A DNA stretch of 64,000 nt from Vitellaria paradoxa (Eukaryota > Streptophyta > Magnoliopsida > Ericales > Sapotaceae). This document shows, piece after piece, positions 45,434 through 56,780 of this stretch. A program made the position numbers and the translations under genes. Each line of letters opens with the position of its first letter. Position 1 is the first letter of the stretch. The notes below the pieces were generated by a model that made no database searches, was not told where the DNA came from, and saw only the letters and a program-made list of their open reading frames with translations. The stretch lies in NCBI GenBank assembly GCA_019916065.1, contig CM034238.1:35618402-35682401 (forward strand), written 5' to 3'.

Positions 45434-45896
45434 ATCGGGCAGTCCAGGCAGACTATAAATAGACCACTTCAGAAATTTTAGGGCTCATTTCACTGTTTTG
45501 GGTCCTAACACTGGTACGAACGAAGAGAGTTCACTGGGCAGCTGGGGTGTTTGATTTTGAATCCGATTGGAAGGGGCCTTTCATTTTACAAATTCAAGCT
45601 TCATTTGAGCTCAAAAGCATCAAGGATTTTAGCTCTGCAACAGCTCAACGCAACACAGAGTCCTTGGAGGTAGGATTTCGGAAACTGTTCATCTTCTGTC
45701 AGAAAAATTGATGTGGAAAATTTTTGAGTTGAGAATTTTGGAGAATATTTTGGTGAAATTGAAATTTGATTGGGTGTAAAAATTAGTGGTTTGGTATATT
45801 TTGTTGAAGAGCTTCTTGTGCTTGTGGATTGTGGGTGGCAGTGATAGTGAGCTGGTGCCAGTGAACTGTAATCTGAATTTTTTCTAGTTGTTAACA

Positions 45897-47294
45897 ATGG
45901 CTTCACCTAAGAAAGTGTATGAGAAGAGGAAGAAGGTTAAAGGAGCTGGTCCTCAACACTCAGAACCTGAAAACTCACCCCAACCAAGAAAATAGCAAAA
46001 ACCCAATCCACTAGCCAACCTGGGACCCTACCTGCTGTTACATCAGCTGAGATTAGCCCAGCAATTGCCACTGACCAACCAAGCCATCAACTGGACCTCA
46101 ATCCAACACCTACACCTCAGCCCACATCCAACCTACCCATTGAACAATTACAATCCCACCTCACCCCCACTTCAGAGCAAACACCAAGGACACCCCTGAA
46201 CCCCAATCAGAGGCCACTCCTGAAACCATTAGAAACCTGATTGAGGAGTTAAATGAGGAAGCTGGGAATGAGGAAGAAGAGGGTGATCCCTATGATGACT
46301 TCAAGTTCTCAAGTGCTCGAGCACAAAAGGGGTTTGATAAGTATTGGAGCAAGAGGTCTGTGATAGTGGAGAGAGGGATGGAGCTGAGTCATTTTCAAGG
46401 AGAAGAATTTAAATTGAAACAGAATTTTGAAGCAAGGAAATGGGAAAAATGGGCTCAATATAGTGGAGTAGCTGTGGTTCCCATTGTCCAAGAATTCTAT
46501 GCCAACATTTTGGACCTCAAGAAGGAAGGGAAAGATTGTATTGTGACTAAAGTGAGGGGAATTCACATTGAAGTCTCTCCTAAGGATGTGAGGAAATTTT
46601 TTGGATTGAAGGAGGAAAAGCAACCTCAATTCCCATTCTCAATTGAGGAAGCTCTTGATAAGGATGCTTTGGCTAAGGTATTGACTGGAAACCCCAAAGC
46701 TGAGTGGGGCCACAAGAAGAAGATTGCTAAGAATAGGTTGAATTCAAAGTTCAACTCATTGCACTTCTTAGCATGTTCACAACTCAATCCAGTGATGAAC
46801 ACTTCTGAGCTGAGTTATGAGAGGGGCTTACTTTTGTATGCATTGACAAGGGATTGAAGGTGGAATTGGGGCAGCTCATATGGGAGAATATGGCTGAGGC
46901 TTCAAAGAAAAAAAGGGGTCAGTGGATTGCCATTTGCTGGGTTCATCACCAAGTATGTCTGTAAAAAGAAAGTTGTATCTGAATTGGGAGAAAAGTGGCC
47001 AAGCCATTGGGGCATATCACTGCTTCATCTAGGGAAAGAAGTGCAAGCCATAAGAAGAAGAAAGAAGGGACCACAACTGAAGAAGTTATGGAGAAGATGC
47101 TAGAGAAGTGGGATGAAGTGAAGGTCAAACTTGGAGAGATTAAGAATGACCAGTACTTTATCAAGCAAGAGCTCCAAAGCCAAGGGAAGAGGATTGCAGC
47201 CATTGAGGCTAAGCTGGAGCTATTACTTTCTTCTACCACTGCTGGGACTTCATCAGTGCCATCGAGGACCCTCCTCTTGGCTCTTAGATCTTAG
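45897..47294 (+). pseudogene. ORF3 of element D, frameshifted
   Basis: Start at 45897 (MASPKKVYEKRKKVKG) gives a basic N-terminus like that of ORF3 in units A-C. A proline/threonine-rich stretch follows, broken by a stop near 45991 and a frame change near 46200, then an acidic segment (NEEAGNEEEEGDPYDDF). The conserved globular part is open at 46360-46857 (KWAQYSGVAVVPIVQEFY; VRGIHIEVSPKDVRKFFGL), frameshifts near 46850, and resumes with a GLPFAGFITKYV-like segment near 46925. The C-terminal coiled coil (MLEKWDEVKVKLGEIKNDQY) is open to 47294. Homology with units A-C follows from shared order and motifs. Function unknown. Confidence 0.8.
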
Positions 47295-48920
47295 GAGCTG
47301 TTTGTTTTGTTGTCACCAAGCTAGGAGTTGTAGTACTTTTTGACTTTAGTTAATTTTGTTGCTTTATTGTAGGACTTTTTGACTTGTAGTAAGCCTGTGA
47401 AGTGAGCTTTGACATGTTTTTGTAATCAAAGGCCAAATTTGAACTTTTTGTAAAACTTGAAGTGGAATGAAATGAAATGAAGTTCCTTTTTAGTTCTTGA
47501 CTTGGTTCAAAGCATTTACATGGTTGATTAATGCTCATTCTTGAGAATTGCTTGTGATTTATCCTTTAAGTCTTAATTGTCAACATGGAGTTCATAGTTT
47601 CAACACTTTTGAAGTTGTGTGAAATTAAATTGTGCATTAAGAAATTGTGTGAGTATGAACTCTTGGGACTTAAGTTGACTCAAGAAATGCATATTTTATT
47701 CTCTAATAAGTGGAGACTAGCCTTGTGAGATTTGAGCCTTTAGCTTCCCTTGTTGAGTGGTTGAATTAATCTCACATGTTTTTCACATCTATATTCTTTT
47801 AGTAGCTCTAATTACTTGTTTTGAATCTTAAGCATGAGAAACTCATCAGCTGGAACCATGAACATTGGAATGGATTTGTCAACTCAATTGAACTCTTGGA
47901 AGTGAAGTAGGCCATCCTTGCATTGTTGCCTTATTGACCTTTCTTTCTTAATTAATTTTCCTTAGGAGCCAAGTTGAGCTATGAATGCATGAATGCATAA
48001 TTTTTTGGAGCCTTGAACAATACCCTAATCCTTACAAAATTTTAACAACCTACCTAAGTGCTTAGTGATGTATAAGCTTAAGGGAGGTAGAATGAGCCAA
48101 AGGTAGTGGTAGTTTTGAGGAGGAAATGGAAGGTTGATAAAAAGAAAGAAAAGGAAAAGAAGAGTGATACAAGGATGTGTTTTTCAATTTCTAAATAAAT
48201 AAAAAAAAAAAGAGAAGAGTTTGAAGAGAATTGACATTTTTGGGAACTCAAAAGGGTGAAAGAAAAGGAACAAAGAATGGAGTATGATTGAGAAGAGAAG
48301 GATCAAATTACACAACTAAGGCACATTTTGAATTATCCCTTCCCTTCCTTGGTACCACATTTAACCCCTTAGCCCCATTACAACCCAATAAAGACCTAAT
48401 AGATCTAAGGTGTCAATTGAGTTGAATTTGAAGTTCTCAATGTGAAATAGTTCAAGATTTCCATTGCTATGGATTATTCCTTTCATAGAGCTACACCAAG
48501 TCCAATACTCATTGAATTTTATCGTTTTTGACTTAAGGAAGGTTCTTACTAGAATTGGTTTTACACTTACTCTTATGAAAGAATCTTCCAAGAGTGTCTT
48601 ACCCAATTCTCATTTCATTAAAGAGAGTATGCCCTGTGAGGATTGAAGTCAAGACTTGAGAGAATTCTTGTGCATCATTGAGTTAGATTTATGTTCTAGT
48701 GAGGAATTATGAGCATGATGGATTGATTCATGTTTTAAGACCATACAATGAATAGAGGGTTGCTCCTATGAAGTTCCATGTTAACTTTTAATTGTCTTGG
48801 GGAGTTGAACTTGAAAATTCAAAAGAATTTGCATTAAGATGTCATGTGCAACTTTGAATTAGGTTAAAGACTGAGAAGTGACTTCTTGTTGAGCTAATTT
48901 GCTAGGGCCTAGCAAATCTC
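47295..48920 (+). other. 3' UTR of element D
   Basis: Long AT-rich non-coding stretch. Around 47700-47760 it shows recognisable similarity (AGTGGAGACT, GAGATTTGAGCC) to the array units' 3' UTR, so this UTR is an inherited Athila part. No gene is seen. Confidence 0.65.
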
Positions 48921-48932
48921 AAGTTGGGGGTG
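48921..48932 (+). other. Polypurine tract of element D
   Basis: AAGTTGGGGGTG directly precedes the LTR start TGATTGTAC at 48933. The array elements have a near-identical tract before TGATTGG. Confidence 0.8.
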
Positions 48933-50425
48933 TGATTGTACTATGAAAAGTACAATCATTAACCTTAATTAGTGATTTGTTAGGTGGATTATAGCTAAAA
49001 AGATGATAAATTGTTTTTAAATGCATTCATGAGGAATTCTTGTGATTTGCAGGTGTTGGGACTAAAATGGATGAAGTTGGGCTAAATTGGATGAAATCAA
49101 GAAGCTGGTTCGAACACATGTTTGAACCAACTGTTGTTCAAACCAATGTTCAAACCATAGGTTGTTTGAACCTTGGTTAGAACAACAGAAGCCAAGTATA
49201 GACCAACAAGTGCTGAAATTGATTAAGGCAAATTGGTTCGAACCTTTGTTCAAACACATCTGGTTTGAACTTTGGTTCGATTGACAGAAGGGTGAAAAGT
49301 TGCAGAGCTCAAAAATTTCTAAGTCCCAGACTTTGGTTCGAACTTTTGTTCGAACCAACCTTTGTTCAAACATTGGTTCGATCAACAGAGGCTGTGCAAA
49401 GTCTAATTGGAGTGAAATCTGACTAAGTCCCAGAATTTGGTTCGAACCTTTGTTCGAACCAACCTGCAACTCGAGGATTCTAAAATTCAGCTTTTGAGAA
49501 ATGGGCAATTATGTACTTTTACATGTTATATTTCATATATATATGTACGAAGGAGGTCGTTTACATACATAGACAGATTCATTTCTTTCAGTTAAGCTTT
49601 CCTTTTAGAGAGAGAGAATTGTAGAGAGAGAAAGTGTATCCATCTTCATTTCTTTGAATTCTTGTATCAGAATTTCAGTTTTATGAATGGATTTACTTCA
49701 AGTTTTATTGTTTTTCTTCTTTATGATGTTTGAGTAGACTTTTCTCTTGGATTCAAGGCAAGTCTCGTAGTTGATTTGCAAGAATTTCAAGGTAATGGGC
49801 TCAATGTTGAAATCTTATGTGTTAAAGGAAGAATCTATGTTTGATTTGAATTGATTATTGATTTTGAGTTGAGATTTCAATTGAACTTCATTTGTATGGT
49901 TTATGGCCTTTACTTACGGATTTCTACATAGAATTATCATGCCTTTCTTTTAGATTTGTATGGTAATTGCTATTCCTAGGATTTGTATGTAAGATCTATG
50001 AGCTATGCATATTAGGTGTTTGATTTGAATTCTCAGCAGATTTTTGTCCTTAATTTCTTACTCAAATTAGATTTGGATTGTTCTAAGTGGTTTTATATCT
50101 AGATTATCTTTTGATCTATCCTTTTTAGGTGTAGAATCCTTGAAATTTATTGTCAATCACTACGAGCTTGTTTTGGATTCAAGGTTTTCTTAAATTGTTT
50201 CTAAAAACATTTTATCCAAACAACCATTTCTAAAACCAAATTGAATCTCTATCATTCATTGTGGGGTTGAAAATTTGTCTAAAACCTTTTCCAAGAATCA
50301 TTTGTTCACTAATTTTTACAAAGGCTCTCTGTGGACACGATCCGGTTCTCACCGGTAATTGTGCTTCAATAGACACCCTGCACTTGGGGTCGAGCCAATA
50401 TTGATACATTGGAATCGAGCAAGCA
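48933..50425 (+). repeat. 3' LTR of element D
   Basis: Starts TGATTGTAC after the purine tract and ends GAGCAAGCA at 50425. Length 1493 bp is close to the array LTRs, and the last 130 bp resemble their ends (ATTGTGCTTCAA, TGCACTTGGGG). It contains a GTTCGAAC array (49107-49460) and a TATA-like run CATATATATATG near 49535-49546. The right boundary was chosen by comparison with the array LTRs; the 5' LTR is missing, so no target duplication can be checked. Confidence 0.8.
49107..49460 (+). repeat. GTTCGAAC palindrome array in LTR of element D
   Basis: Six exact GTTCGAAC and numerous one-mismatch versions (GTTCAAAC, TTTGAACC), again partly as pairs 12 bp apart. The array lies 174-528 bp into the LTR, upstream of a TATA-like run by about 75 bp, which places it in the presumed U3 promoter. 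Confidence 0.85.
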
Positions 50426-50622
50426 AGACCTAAGTTGTGTATTAATGGAATGGTGTATGGAGTATGTGACCTGGCAACAGTCAAGGTTAAACTTATGTTA
50501 TCCTATCTTATGTCTCGAGCTCACTAGTTACGTTGCGTTGCTCTGATCATGGGTTAGTTATGTTAGTACATGTTATGGTGTTTATCACTCACCCCTCGGG
50601 TCGCAAGATTCGAGGCGTGACA
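50426..50622 (+). repeat. Tail of a non-coding LTR-like repeat
   Basis: Ends in CTCACCCCTCGGG...GAGGCGTGACA at 50622. The phrase GACCTGGCAACAGTCAAGG resembles parts of the two solo-LTR-like repeats at 53253-55492 and 56781-59777. It appears to be the host sequence into which element D inserted; its left part is lost. Confidence 0.55.
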
Positions 50623-50835
50623 AGTACAAAAATCGCCTCTACAATTTACCATCTGTGTCACTTTAGTCCCATACGTTTCAAGTACAACAGTCAAATCCCT
50701 ACATTTCGGTCAAGCAGTAATTTAGTCCTTCGTTAGTTGACCGTTAAATACAATTAGTAGACTAAGAATAAAAAAATAATTTTTTTTTACAGTTTCCCTC
50801 AGTATCACTTTAGTCCATCGTGAAATACATAATTT
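50623..50835. other. Unassigned repeat-like stretch
   Basis: No gene is seen. Two copies of TCACTTTAGTCC (near 50659 and 50804) and further TTTAGTCC motifs suggest a dispersed plant repeat, but I cannot assign it to a family. Confidence 0.35.
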
Positions 50836-51666
50836 GCTGATAAAGATCTCAAACAATCAACCACACTCACAGAAAAATGGAAGGCAAGATAAACAAAACG
50901 AGGAAGCCCACGAAGGGAAACCTCAAACAAAACTTTCACTAAAATAAACGTTGGTTACAAACTCAAACCCTTGATAGATCGACTCCTTGACTCTATACTC
51001 TGTTGATGTTTACTTGAATCCTCAATGCACCAACTCCTTTAGCGAAAGCCTTTCAACTTTTCGAAGGCACGATACTGACTCTTCAGTAGCTTTGCTAAAT
51101 CCACAGCATGTTGGAATCCTCAGCATTCACAAACCTCAAAACCCGAACTCCTTCGGATTGAACACAAAACATGTTGGCTAAGTAATGAAGAGAATAATTG
51201 AACTTTCAAGCTTCCAATCTCATGTGTATTCTCTTTATATCTCACTCTAAGACATCCAAAAGATATATATAGAGAAACTAAGACAGCTAAGTTCAACAGA
51301 AGACAAAATAGGCTGAATGTAGTACCTTGCGGAAAGGCGCACCCGTAGTCTTCCTACGGCCTTCCCATTGCCTTCTCACAGCCTTCCCGCGAATCATTGC
51401 GGCCTTCCCGCCTGGCTAATTTCCATGTTGAGGTCTCAATATCTTCCCATGCCTAACCGCGGCCATCCCGCGGGCTTCCTGCGTAAATCAATTCCGGCAC
51501 TTGTTTAGCTTCTTAAGGACTTCCAGGCATTATGGAAACTTATTTTTCTGAGTTTTAAAGTTCTACATGACTTAAGACTCTAGTGTCTTAGCCTACACTA
51601 AGTCTAAAGTTGCAAAATCTTTCCTTTGACAATGGATTTGCCAATTTACATGTTTTAGACCTAACA
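50836..51666 (-). repeat. SIRE-type copia 3' LTR, second copy
   Basis: Minus strand starts TGTTAGGTCT at 51666 after the purine tract AATGGGGGAGAT. Similar to the LTR at 1-449. Rich in CTTCCCGC and CGCGG motifs (51340-51480). The left boundary is approximate, as I found no clear terminal dinucleotide or target duplication. Confidence 0.65.
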
Positions 51667-52168
51667 ATCTCCCCCATTGACAATTCCATGTCAAACTTAA
51701 AAACATAATTAAAAGAAAGCTTATCCTAGATTAAGGCCTCAGTATCTTCCATTTATCAACATGTCCCAATTAATAACCTGTTTTCTGCACACTTAAACAA
51801 AACGATCAAGGCATCATGTGGAATAAAATAATTAAAAAATTAAATAAAACATTAACAAAAAATGACACAAAATATTCTCCCCTTAATTATCAAAAAGCTA
51901 ATTGTTCTCCCTCTCGATTAACTAACTTCTTTTCAAAAGCTCCCAACTATTCTCCCCCTTTTGACATAAATTGACAAAAAATAAGGTACAATGGGTAATC
52001 TTGATCAAATCATTCCAAGTTCTATTTTCCCAAACACAAAACTAAACATAGTGGTTAAATTTTGACCATACATAAATAGTAATAAATAAGAATTCCAAGA
52101 ATCACCCTACTTATGTCATGAGTTGTTCAAACATGTCATACCATGGTCAAATGCCTATGTAGTGTGTG
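51667..52168 (-). mobile_element. 3' internal remnant of second SIRE-type copia copy
   Basis: Purine tract next to the LTR, then sequence related to 450-640 and 2690-2790 of the first copy. The post-pol ORF found in the first copy is missing between these parts, so this copy has an internal deletion. It runs into the assembly gap. Confidence 0.6.
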
Positions 52169-52268
52169 NNNNNNNNNNNNNNNNNNNNNNNNNNNNNNNN
52201 NNNNNNNNNNNNNNNNNNNNNNNNNNNNNNNNNNNNNNNNNNNNNNNNNNNNNNNNNNNNNNNNNNNN
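52169..52268. other. Assembly gap (100 N)
   Basis: Exactly 100 N, a common placeholder for a gap of unknown size. The copia sequence on its left does not continue recognisably on its right. Confidence 0.98.
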
Positions 52269-53252
52269 TCCCCCATGTTAAAATACAGCCAGTACAAGAG
52301 CTCACTAGAAAGGCCACTAGGACTTGTTGGAAAAAGTCGAGAGATGTACAAGTGGAAAGTAAGTTTGTTGGATGCTTGCTAGATGGTCACGGGATGTCCG
52401 TTGAGAAAAAAGAGAGAGCATTGCATTGCTGCAGGAGCACGCTAGGAAGGCTACTGATAAGGTCAGTGTCTTCCCTTGAAAATGTAGGGGCTTTGTATTG
52501 CGGTCAGTATCTCATTGGGAATCTCGTCCCATCAAGCGCTGTGTCCAATTTTAATTTTAAGCTATTTTTAGTCTAGTTTTGATCAGGTTTCTTCCTCTTA
52601 TATAGGAGTTATGTGCATCAACTAATTTTAGTTTAGGGTTTCTAAAGGTTAGGGTTGAGCAAAAAACTGCGAACAAAATGATAGGGTTATCTAAGGATTC
52701 CTTAAGAATCTCTCATCTTTCTTTTGTAGTTTCTTAATCTATTATTGGAGTCTCTATGGAAAAAATATAAATCTTACCATGCTTGTGACTGTATATAAAT
52801 TACCGAACCACATACTGTTGTTCTTTCACTATGTGTTTTTCTTCTTGTATTTGTCTACATGGTTGTCATTATTCGCTACTGTATTGTATGAAGGTGATCC
52901 GGCATTTCATATAACATGAGGTGATTAAATTGGATTTAGAATAGAATTTTCTTAACATTATCTTACCTAATTTCTCTATTTTGTAATACTAGGAAAGTCA
53001 CAATTGTTCATAGTATTTTCTAATTATTAAAAATCAATTGATTTTTATTGAAGATTATACTTTTTCTAGTGTATTTTTTTTTTAAATTAAGGATCACATT
53101 ATAAGGGAAGAAGAAATCAAACTAGGAACAAAAATAACTGCATTGATTTAAAGTTATGCTTATAACTACTAGGCTAGTTGGCTTTGATTTTTACCCCTGT
53201 TTTAAAATTCTTTCATTTTATTTTCCAAAATTTCCCTTGGCTTGCCATTAGT
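52269..53252. other. No recognisable gene; unassigned sequence
   Basis: A frame of about 100 codons runs from the gap edge to 52576 on the plus strand, without similarity I recognise or a supported start. The remainder is AT-rich. It may be the edge of a gene or element hidden in the gap. Confidence 0.3.
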
Positions 53253-55492
53253 TGTGATGACCTAAATTTTAAATTAAAGTAAATTTATAATTTGGATATG
53301 ATTATGATGGGATAAAAGGGTAAATGTGATTAATTTAGTGAAAAAACAAGCTTAATTGGGTTGAATTTGGAAGTTTGGGGCCCAAAATACAACATTTTTA
53401 TTTCAGACCAAGGACAGAGGGGTCTGACTGCACGGACTTGAGCCCAGGCACACAGTTGAGTAAGAGTCTAATAGATTGATGTGCGGCTTTGTGTTTCACT
53501 CTGTCGCGCACCACTCAATCATCACTTCAACTATAGCCTAAAGGAGGGGAGGAGGCTTGTCAACCTTCCTCCTGAAGGTTCATTATGTATATATGTCACT
53601 GTGTGTGTGTTCGATGCTGCTGCTTTTGGACAAAAGGAGAACTAAGAATAGGAGTTTAATGATGATCAATAAGTGTATTAAACCTTAACTGGTTTCAAAT
53701 TAACTTTACAATCATGCAGTAAGAGATATAATGAACCTATTCGTGTGATTATTGCAATGATATGATTAATTGTTTGAGAGCACGCAAATTTTGAAGTTTT
53801 TCGAAGTTTACTAGTGAAGTCACTGGTCTTTGTTCTTCTTCATTTTATCACTTGAGGCAGGGATTCAACACATTTTATTTACATATATGATGTGCAGAAG
53901 ATGTTAGGATGACATTTAGATATTCATTTTGAGTTTTGAACACCTTTTATGGGAGATTATACAAGCTATATATGTGAATATAGATATATATGCTTGTGAG
54001 AAAGATAACGAATGTAATCTTATAATTTGATCATGATTGTTAAAACTATAAATTGATTATATCATTGAGTTCATATAAGCTTTGCTATTTCATCTAAAAT
54101 TAGAAATTTCAAGATAATAGCCTTAAAATGAATTAATCTAAAGATTAAAATGCGAAAACTTGTAAACAACTAGAAATAGAGCATAACTGGAAGCACACTG
54201 CTACAAGCCTAAGTGTACAAGCCTAATAGGCTGAGCGCATAGGCTTGGGACCCCGTGCGCATGCCCTGGTCTTGAACCCTAGATTTGACTCCTTTTAAAT
54301 CATAAATGTGTGTTTGATCCAATCTTTGATTACAAAAGATTTTAAAAAATGTTTTATTAATAAAGAATGTTTTAACTGTATAAATGAATTGAAAAACATG
54401 ATTTGAGTATTTGGTAAATATCATTGGTTAAGGAAAGTTGTTTATGTTGTGTTATGTTATTATTAAAAGATATGATGATTCAAGCATGTTATTATTTATG
54501 ATGGGTCATTAAGGACAATGGTTATAATGAAATTAGTTATTATTGATGCATTGTTGTGATGACATAAATTAACAATGAGATATGATGTTGAAAACGGAAA
54601 AAAGATAAATGAAATGTGATGTTGTGATTGTGAGGTTGTTGGATACTGAGAAAATAGGAGGGTACAGAGACTATCCTTAGGTTAAAAGACTCAAAATTTA
54701 CAAAATGGTTGGTTATCATGTTAGTAGGTTAGTAGCCTAGATCATGACACTTATTCTAGTTCATCGTGGCTATTAGATTTTGATCTATAAATGACGATGT
54801 TAATGATGATTTGGATGAACATAGCTCGTGATCCTAGGATCACAAACGACGATGTTACAGTTGATTGTTTTCATTGGGTATTGACCTATAAAAACGACAT
54901 TAATAGTACTGTGATGTGATGACGTGAAAATGTTAAAGAGATAAATAAAGATAATAAATAGTTAATTGATTATTGATATTGATTATTGGTTATTAACATG
55001 GATTAATGACATATTATTATTGGATATTGATTTTATGATGGTTATATATTGTTCAACTATTACTGGATATTATATGTTTTTATTATGCATCTTGGGCAAA
55101 AGTGGGTTAGTGTTCACATCCCAATAGATTTTGTTGCAGGTGCGGATCCTAAAAGTCAGGTGGAACTCACTGTGATGGATTTAGTTTTACCTTATTAGAA
55201 TTAATGATATTAATTTAATTAGTAGATTGTAATATTATTTTAATTAGACTTCTTCAATTTGGTTGTAAGGCTATAAGACCAAAATTATTATTTATTGGAA
55301 CTGTGGTGGAGCACTATTGCCTAGTTTGACCAAGACTTAATTATTATTACTTTCTTGTTAGTTTGTCATTATAGATTGTGGATGTTTGTTCTAGTGTTGT
55401 TATGGCTTTGATCAAGGTTATAATTGATATATGCACGTTGCGCATGATTACATTTAGTTCATCTCTCAGGTTAAGAGATTTGGAACGTGACA
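53253..55492 (+). repeat. Solo-LTR-like non-coding repeat
   Basis: Begins TGTGATGACCTAAATTTT and ends AGATTTGGAACGTGACA, an imperfect inverted terminal pair of the TG...CA kind. It carries the same landmarks as the repeat at 56781-59777: a GC-rich stretch after about 150 bp, TTAGTAGCCTA, and a GTGTTCACATCCCAATAGATTTTG-like segment near its end. No coding capacity. Flanking pentamers (ttagt and tcatt) do not match, so the insertion edges are not proven. Confidence 0.55.
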
Positions 55493-55850
55493 TCATTTTT
55501 GTAAAGAAATAAAAATAACCAATTGATAAAAACATAAGAGCATATAAAGAAAATTAAGAATTTAATTTAAATCTTTAGTAAAAAAAAAAAAAAACAGATA
55601 AAGAAAGAAGTAAACAAAAAGAATGAGAAAAATTTTTCACATTTCCGAGATGAAGTGTATGCACGCTTTCTAATTTTTTGTACGTTGTTAGTTTTTAATT
55701 AGCGTTAACAAAAATAAGAATATATAAAACAAAGTTATTATTATTTTAAGTATTCCACAAAAGCTATAATAGAATTTATGTCATTATATGAATTTGAGAA
55801 ATATTAAAATTATTTTTATATAATTATTACAAAATATAATTTTTGAATTA
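55493..55850. other. AT-rich spacer, no gene seen
   Basis: Contains a poly(A) run near 55580-55595 and otherwise featureless AT-rich sequence. The last five bases (AATTA) are the left target duplication of the next element. Confidence 0.5.
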
Positions 55851-56305
55851 TGAAAATTCTCGAATCTGGCTAGATCAATAATAATGAATCCAAGAAATAT
55901 ACTCAATCAAACAATCAATCACAATAAAAACCCTCTCTTACAACTCTATAATATGCTCTCTCTCTCTCTCTCTCTCTCTCTAGAAGGTGGTTGAACTATC
56001 GCGCTTCTTGCGTTCTGCCTACGAACTCTTTTACTTTTGTGTTTCAGCTTTAAATTTGATGCTTGAAGCTTTGACTTCCTTATGGCATGTTTGTAGACCT
56101 CCCTAGGTTTCGTCTTTGAGTCCCGGAGAAATCCTAAGGCTTGTAGGCTTCTTCTTATTTCCTTCTTTTAATCAATTCGACAACTTTTCAACCTGAAAAA
56201 ACTATGGACTTTGAAATTTTTTTCCTTATGGAAATAGGAAACAATTCAACTACAAATTTAATCATAATTTTGTTTGAATTTTCCATTTTTTGGATTTTAA
56301 TTACA
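55851..56305 (-). repeat. 3' LTR of ancient copia-type element
   Basis: 455 bp, plus-strand edges TGAAAATTCTCG and TTTTAATTACA. Followed on the interior side by AATCTCCTCTTGGCAATTCC, the purine tract and conserved phrase also seen beside the SIRE LTRs at 449 and 51666. Confidence 0.75.
55956..55981. repeat. (CT)13 microsatellite
   Basis: 26 bp of uninterrupted CT inside the 3' LTR of the ancient copia-type element. The partner LTR has lost this part. Confidence 0.95.
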
Positions 56306-56780
56306 ATCTCCTCTTGGCAATTCCATAACAAAATTTAAAATCAAATTTCAAATTGAGAACTATAACACTTGAACAAATGCATTAAAATATCTCCTAGCAA
56401 TCAAAATAATGAAACAATAACAACACAACTAGTTTATATATATGCATCTGAATATATTACTTCAAGGTCAGTTTCCGAGTATAAGCCTAATTCAAAGACA
56501 AAATATCACAAGGCATAATGGAATTTCTAGTACTCCCCTTTTTTGTTAGGGAATTGACAGCACACAAAATCAATAATAATAATAATAACTCAATGAAGAT
56601 GGTTTTAAAGAATCAAATACTCAAAACAAAACATTCCAAGTGCTATAATCAGAGCTATGTCATCAGAATCAAGAACTTGAAATTAAATGGCATACATGAT
56701 TATGCAATGACAAGGATTTCATATCCTAAAACTTTTTCACATTATAAGTTGTTTCTAGTCATACAAGTGAAAATACCAAT
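56306..56780 (-). other. Interior of ancient copia-type element, 3' side
   Basis: AT-rich, with an AAT microsatellite near 56570-56588. The longest open frame (99 codons, plus strand) is low-complexity and runs against the element; I do not regard it as a gene. Confidence 0.5.

Larger units (their letters stand above)
44607..45896 (+). promoter_or_regulatory. Leader between pol and ORF3 of element D, with putative internal promoter
   Basis: Contains two purine tracts of the form AAGTTGGGGGG (44771-44781 and 44931-44941), hairpin CATTGGGGACAATG (44909-44922), a poly(A)/AT-rich stretch near 45019-45110, the GTTCGAAC palindrome array (45234-45433) and a TATAAATA box (45454-45461). A possible leader intron follows, from GAG|GTAGG at 45670 to TTTTCTAG at 45887, ten bases before the ORF3 ATG. 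Promoter and intron are inferences from motif and spacing. Confidence 0.5.
41911..50425 (+). mobile_element. Element D: second Athila-type Ty3/gypsy element, 5'-truncated
   Basis: Plus strand: RT from before the catalytic core, RNase H, integrase, leader with internal purine tracts, ORF3, 3' UTR, polypurine tract, 3' LTR. The 5' LTR, gag and protease are absent and are not found left of the array. Protein order and many motifs match units A-C, while the DNA is clearly diverged, so it is another family in the same clade. The LTR ends in GAGCAAGCA, much like the GAACAAGCA of the array LTRs. Confidence 0.88.
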
